Of a DNA stretch of 64,000 nucleotides, positions 60,810 through 64,000 are shown one piece after another. Position numbers and translations under genes: made by a program. The notes beneath the pieces are model-generated. The model searched no databases. It was not told where the DNA came from and worked only from the letters and a program-made list of their open reading frames with translations. The stretch is from Campylobacter sp. 19-13652 (GTDB lineage Bacteria > Campylobacterota > Campylobacteria > Campylobacterales > Campylobacteraceae). Position 1 is the first letter of the stretch; each line of letters begins with the position of its first letter. The stretch is taken from positions 1,773,328 to 1,837,327 of the forward strand of contig NZ_AP024713.1 in the NCBI RefSeq assembly GCF_019702925.1, in the 5' to 3' direction.

Positions 60810-60926
60810 ATGGGGACAATCGGTAGCGCAATAGCTTCATCGGCTGTAATTTTGGGCTTTTTAACTGGTTTTTTATACTTTAAATACATCAAAAAAATGG
60901 ATATTAAATTTATGGATTTATTATAG
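60810..60926 (+). CDS. 38-residue membrane micro-ORF
   Basis: Begins MGTIGSAIASSAVILGFLTG, with one membrane helix and a basic end. GGGAAAGAAAA precedes the ATG. A related fragment, MKEPTIGSAIASGIVIFSKI, follows at 61002. Immediately past its TAG, another frame reads FKSYQLALKKLENELNKGE, suggesting the full protein once had a helical tail. Confidence 0.45.
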   Translation: MGTIGSAIASSAVILGFLTGFLYFKYIKKMDIKFMDLL

Positions 60927-61001
60927 TTTTATCTCTCAAATTTAAAAGCTATCAACTAGCCCTAAAAAAGCTAGAAAACGAGCTAAACAAAGGAGAATAA
61001 A

Positions 61002-61064
61002 ATGAAAGAGCCAACAATAGGAAGCGCTATCGCATCTGGCATAGTGATTTTTTCTAAAATTTAA
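61002..61064 (+). CDS. 20-residue paralogous micro-ORF
   Basis: MKEPTIGSAIASGIVIFSKI shares TIGSAIAS with the preceding micro-ORF. AAAGGAGAATAAA precedes the ATG, an ideal ribosome site. It is probably a truncated tandem copy. Confidence 0.35.
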   Translation: MKEPTIGSAIASGIVIFSKI

Positions 61065-61132
61065 GGAGAGATTTTATCTGCTTTTAAGCCATTATAAATG
61101 ATAATACAAATCAAAAATCTTAAGGAGAAAGT

Positions 61133-61690
61133 ATGAAAAAAATCTTTATTTCACTTGCACTTTTAGCAGCTGGTACGCTAAGCGCGGCTACACTTGATGC
61201 GGCTAATGCTAGCGTTAAATTTGAAGGATACAAGCTAGCGAATAAAACAGCTGTGCCTGGCACTTTTAAGGACGTGGAGTTTAGCTTTCCGACGACTGAT
61301 GGCAGTATAGAGAGCATTTTAAAGGGTGCTAGCGCAAAGATTGATTTTAACAAAATCGACACAAAACTTCCCGTAAGAAACCAAAATATCATAAATAAGC
61401 TGGTTAAATTTATGAAAACTCCGCAGATCGTGGCTACATTTGAAAACGTAAAAGGCGATGATAAAGCAGGAGAAATCGACGCTAAAATAAGCCTAAATGG
61501 CGAGACTAAACCAGTCGCACTAAAATATAGCGTAGAAAATGGCGTACTAAAGGCTAGTGGCGTGATAAACCAGCTTGATTTTATGCCTGAAGCTTTTGAT
61601 AAATTTAAAACCGACAAAGTAATCCAAGGACTTCACGGCAAACTAACCCACCCAGAAGTTACCATCATCTTTGAAGCGCCAGTAAAATAG
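61133..61690 (+). CDS. YceI-family periplasmic lipid-binding protein
   Basis: A 185-residue protein with a signal peptide (MKKIFISLALLAAGTLSA) and a YceI beta barrel, which binds polyisoprenoid or similar lipids; in relatives it is induced by stress. The VEFSFPTTDGSIESILKGA and C-terminal HPEVTI-type strands fit. AAGGAGAAAGT precedes the ATG. Confidence 0.85.
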   Translation: MKKIFISLALLAAGTLSAATLDAANASVKFEGYKLANKTAVPGTFKDVEFSFPTTDGSIESILKGASAKIDFNKIDTKLPVRNQNIINKLVKFMKTPQIVATFENVKGDDKAGEIDAKISLNGETKPVALKYSVENGVLKASGVINQLDFMPEAFDKFKTDKVIQGLHGKLTHPEVTIIFEAPVK

Positions 61691-61820
61691 CGCCTCCTAA
61701 TAATCAAAGCTGCGCACTTAAGATAAAGTTGCGTGGCTGTTTAAATAGCGTTATAAATTTATATGATTTTTGTTTTAGCTATTTTTTGCTAAACTCACGC
61801 AAAAAATCAAAGGAAATACT

Positions 61821-62456
61821 ATGCAAGTCTCACTCCTAACCCACACCCCGCTAAACGTCTGCTCTCACGCCATTCGCACCTGCTGGCAGAGCTTTGAGCG
61901 TGGCGATAATGGCGGCGAAAAAGACATAGAGCTAATCGATAGAGTGGGGAATAAATTTAAACACGCCTCCACGCTTGAGCACCTGCACTATAGCTTTTAC
62001 ATTCAAGGTATCAGCCGCGCTTGCTTGCAAGAACTCGCCCGCCACCGAATGGCAAGCCTAAGCGTCAAATCCACGCGCTACACGCTAAAAGAGCTAAAAA
62101 ATGAGCCAAGCTTTTATGGCGATGATGGCGATGCCAACCTAGCCCGAGCCGCCCAGTATATCGTCCTAACAGGCAACGAGCTAGTTGATGCTATGAGTGT
62201 GGCTGCACTTGAAAACCTACGTAGCGTGCTGGCAAACACCACAACGAGCCTTGATATAGTCAAATACTGCCTGCCAGAGTGCTACCGCACGGAGCTAACG
62301 TGGAGCATAAACGCAAGGGCGTTGCAAAACTTTTTAAGCCTTAGAAGCTCAAAGTCAGCCCTGTGGGAGATTAGGGATCTTGCCCACTCCATTTATGAGG
62401 CTCTGCCAGAGGAGCATAAGTTTATCTTCGCCCAGTGTCTGAGTGAAAACGGCTAA
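61821..62456 (+). CDS. thyX: Flavin-dependent thymidylate synthase ThyX
   Basis: Makes dTMP from dUMP with FAD, methylene-THF and NADPH. The ThyX signature RHR-X7-S is exact (R74, H75, R76, S84). The 211-aa length is typical. It replaces ThyA in this genus. AAAGGAAATACT precedes the ATG. It stands alone. Confidence 0.97.
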   Translation: MQVSLLTHTPLNVCSHAIRTCWQSFERGDNGGEKDIELIDRVGNKFKHASTLEHLHYSFYIQGISRACLQELARHRMASLSVKSTRYTLKELKNEPSFYGDDGDANLARAAQYIVLTGNELVDAMSVAALENLRSVLANTTTSLDIVKYCLPECYRTELTWSINARALQNFLSLRSSKSALWEIRDLAHSIYEALPEEHKFIFAQCLSENG

Positions 62457-62638
62457 AAATCTTTTATAAGATGGTGCTGTTTTTAATTATAAATTTAAGC
62501 CCAATGCCACTAATTTGTGTTCGTAGCATTTAGCGTTACCATTCCTGCCTTCTCAGCACGATTTTTAGCGCTTGATATAGCAGTAGACGTTTTTGTGCCG
62601 CAAATACCTTCCTGCGCCGCAAATGAATAAATTACACA

Positions 62639-62690
62639 AAGCCTAAAAGAGAGCCGCTCTTGCGTGGCTTAGGCTTGCCTTTTAATTTTT
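62639..62690. terminator. Terminator between thyX and glycosyltransferase
   Basis: AAGCCTAA (62639-62646) and TTAGGCTT (62669-62676), with a nested AAGAG/CTCTT hairpin, then CCTTTTAATTTTT. It can serve the plus strand and, past the glycosyltransferase stop, the minus strand. Confidence 0.65.
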
Positions 62691-62738
62691 TCGTTTTCTA
62701 TGCACACGCCAAAAAGCGAGCAAGTAAATAAATTTATC

Positions 62739-63494
62739 TTAGCCCACTGGATCTGGGCGGCGGCTTAGAATATACTTTGCCACGTTTCTGCGAAGTGAGT
62801 AAAAAGGCAGCTTTTTAACGTCAAATTTAACCACCTTTGCTTTTCTGCTTCTCTCGGTAGTTATGTTTGAAATACTTTCATCATTTGAGCTAAAAATAGG
62901 ATAATAAAAAATTCTAGCATTTTCAAAACACAAAGGTTCATAAAAATCGCTAATACAAGGCGCATTTTCATACTGCTTTAAAAGCACTTTTGCACTATCT
63001 TTGCTCACCACATAAGCCACTGCACCAGAAAGCTGCCTAAAGCTAAATTTATCAAGCTCAAAAACTCTCACGCACCCAAACTGGCGATATTTTCCAAACA
63101 CTCTAGAGTGGATATTTTTAATCTTAAAGCAGTGAAGAAGCGAATTTTTAGGCAAAATGCTAGCAATCTCAAAGGCTCTTTTTATGTCATCATCATAGCC
63201 AGTTACGTCATCTTCAAAGATAAGCCCAAGCTCATTATCGCTAGCTAAAAACTGCTCCAAAGCCTTTTTGTGAGAGAGCGCACAGCCCATTTCAGAGGGG
63301 CTTAAAAACTGCTTATACGCATCAAACGCCCTGTAAGCAAGCTCATAATACTCATCTAAACCAAGCTCCCTGCCATTTACCGCCTGCACTAGATTAAAGC
63401 TATCAAAACTCGCAAACTGCTGCCTTAAAAGCTCTCGCCTTCTGCTATCCTTTTCTAAGGATATGAGGTATACCCCCCCCTTCATTTTTTGCAT
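62739..63494 (-). CDS. GT25-family LOS glycosyltransferase, phase-variable candidate
   Basis: A 251-residue glycosyltransferase of family 25, which adds sugars to the lipooligosaccharide outer core. MQKMKGGVYLISLEKDS, SPSEMGCALSH (65-75) and the metal-binding FEDD (93-96) are diagnostic. Codons 5-8 are encoded by eight consecutive Gs. A tract of 7 or 9 meets a stop within about 12 codons, so slippage would switch the gene off. AAAGGAGATATT precedes the ATG. It follows ruvC on the minus strand. Confidence 0.9.
   Translation of the reverse strand: MQKMKGGVYLISLEKDSRRRELLRQQFASFDSFNLVQAVNGRELGLDEYYELAYRAFDAYKQFLSPSEMGCALSHKKALEQFLASDNELGLIFEDDVTGYDDDIKRAFEIASILPKNSLLHCFKIKNIHSRVFGKYRQFGCVRVFELDKFSFRQLSGAVAYVVSKDSAKVLLKQYENAPCISDFYEPLCFENARIFYYPIFSSNDESISNITTERSRKAKVVKFDVKKLPFYSLRRNVAKYILSRRPDPVG
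63473..63480 (-). repeat. Homopolymer G8 tract in glycosyltransferase start
   Basis: Eight Cs on the plus strand (Gs in the coding strand), spanning codons 5-8 of the GT25 gene. The present length is in frame (ON). Confidence 0.9.
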
Positions 63495-63510
63495 AATATC
63501 TCCTTTAAAT

Positions 63511-63981
63511 TTAAACTCTAATCGTATTTGCGTGTGCTAAGGCCACGGCGATGGCGTCGGTTATGTCAAGTGGCTTAATCTCCTTGCTAATACCTAAAAT
63601 CCGCTTTACCATAAAGGCCACCTGCTCCTTTGCCGCCTTGCCGTTGCCAGTTACGGCCTTTTTTACCTGAAGCGGGGTATATTCGGCAAAATCGCCGTGA
63701 AGCTGCAAAATTTTTAGGCTCAGAGCCCCACGAAACTGCGCTAGCTTTAGCACGCTTTGGGGATTGTAAGCGTAAAATATATCCTCCACCGCCACCGCAT
63801 CAAAGCTATGATGTGAAAAGATTAGATCAATCCCCTCGCAAAGCTCAGTTATCTGATACTGAAGCGTGCTTGGCTTTATTTTGATTAGTCCAGCCTCGAC
63901 TAGAGCCGTTTTTTTGGGGGTTTTCTCGAGTATCGCATAGCCGCAATTTCTCGAACCAGGGTCTATGCCTAGGATTTTCAT
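63511..63981 (-). CDS. ruvC: Holliday-junction resolvase RuvC
   Basis: Cuts four-way junctions in recombination. Catalytic acidic residues D7 ([11 protein letters not shown]), E66 ([14 protein letters not shown]), D139 and D142 ([13 protein letters not shown]) are all present. The 156-aa length is typical. It begins near the window end. Confidence 0.96.
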   Translation of the reverse strand: MKILGIDPGSRNCGYAILEKTPKKTALVEAGLIKIKPSTLQYQITELCEGIDLIFSHHSFDAVAVEDIFYAYNPQSVLKLAQFRGALSLKILQLHGDFAEYTPLQVKKAVTGNGKAAKEQVAFMVKRILGISKEIKPLDITDAIAVALAHANTIRV

Positions 63982-64000
63982 TTACGCCTTTTCACATTTT

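Noticed and set aside
62510-62670. Startless minus-strand frame reading QEGICGTKTSTAISSAKN
   Set aside because: It looks protein-like but has no start codon or ribosome site and begins inside the terminator hairpin; it could be a remnant only.

Overview
The window is chromosomal DNA from a Campylobacter-type epsilonproteobacterium. The evidence is AT-rich spacers full of AAATTTA-like words, TTG and GTG starts behind AAGGA ribosome sites, and tightly packed same-strand operons. Other signs are a sigma-54 promoter in front of the hook gene flgE, a sigma-28-type promoter on an orphan gene, FAD-dependent ThyX, no rpmD in the ribosomal cluster, and poly-G tracts of the kind that drive phase variation in this genus. 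The block secG-frr-pyrE / BI-1 protein / carbonic anhydrase / MscS resembles the order I remember from C. jejuni. The species cannot be fixed from the sequence alone. No rRNA, tRNA, CRISPR array or intact transposase gene was seen.

Layout: 0-10 kb holds a YagU-like membrane protein, a leftward operon (BI-1, ThiD2-like, secG, polysaccharide deacetylase, frr, pyrE) and a rightward operon (carbonic anhydrase, MscS channel, a 45-residue very acidic microprotein, two tandem diguanylate cyclases). The second cyclase ends in a G12 tract that can switch its C-terminal tail. 10-19 kb holds ribD, a GmrSD-like HNH protein, fhs, small membrane proteins, a sigma-28-linked orphan gene and a BASS transporter. 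19-25 kb holds a broken amtB beside an intact PII gene, a roughly 400-bp MITE-like element, and a DctPQM TRAP transporter. 25-31 kb holds sodB, an HxlR regulator with its divergent NAD(P)-binding target, a 1-kb gene-poor stretch, a Cache-PAS-GGDEF-EAL protein and rnhB.

31-46 kb is one continuous leftward S10-spc-alpha ribosomal super-operon, from rpsJ to rplQ with secY, map, infA and rpoA. It has a clear sigma-70 promoter upstream of rpsJ and two unusually long structured spacers around infA. 46-54 kb holds an orphan AAA ATPase, recJ, pyrG, a micro-operon of tiny proteins, and an orphan second DctP diverging from a 2-hydroxyacid dehydrogenase.

54-64 kb holds a disrupted Sel1-repeat gene, the cytochrome bd operon (DUF4492 protein, cydA, cydB, a 40-residue single-helix protein), flgE, a run of tiny membrane ORFs, a YceI protein and thyX. 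It ends with ruvC and a GT25 glycosyltransferase whose start carries a G8 tract.

Themes: c-di-GMP signalling (three GGDEF proteins, one with a contingency tract), C4-dicarboxylate or hydroxyacid uptake and microaerobic respiration, and gene decay (amtB, Sel1 protein, remnant repeats). Several real short genes fall below usual ORF cutoffs: rpmJ, the acidic 45-mer, the cydX-like 40-mer and several micro-ORFs.
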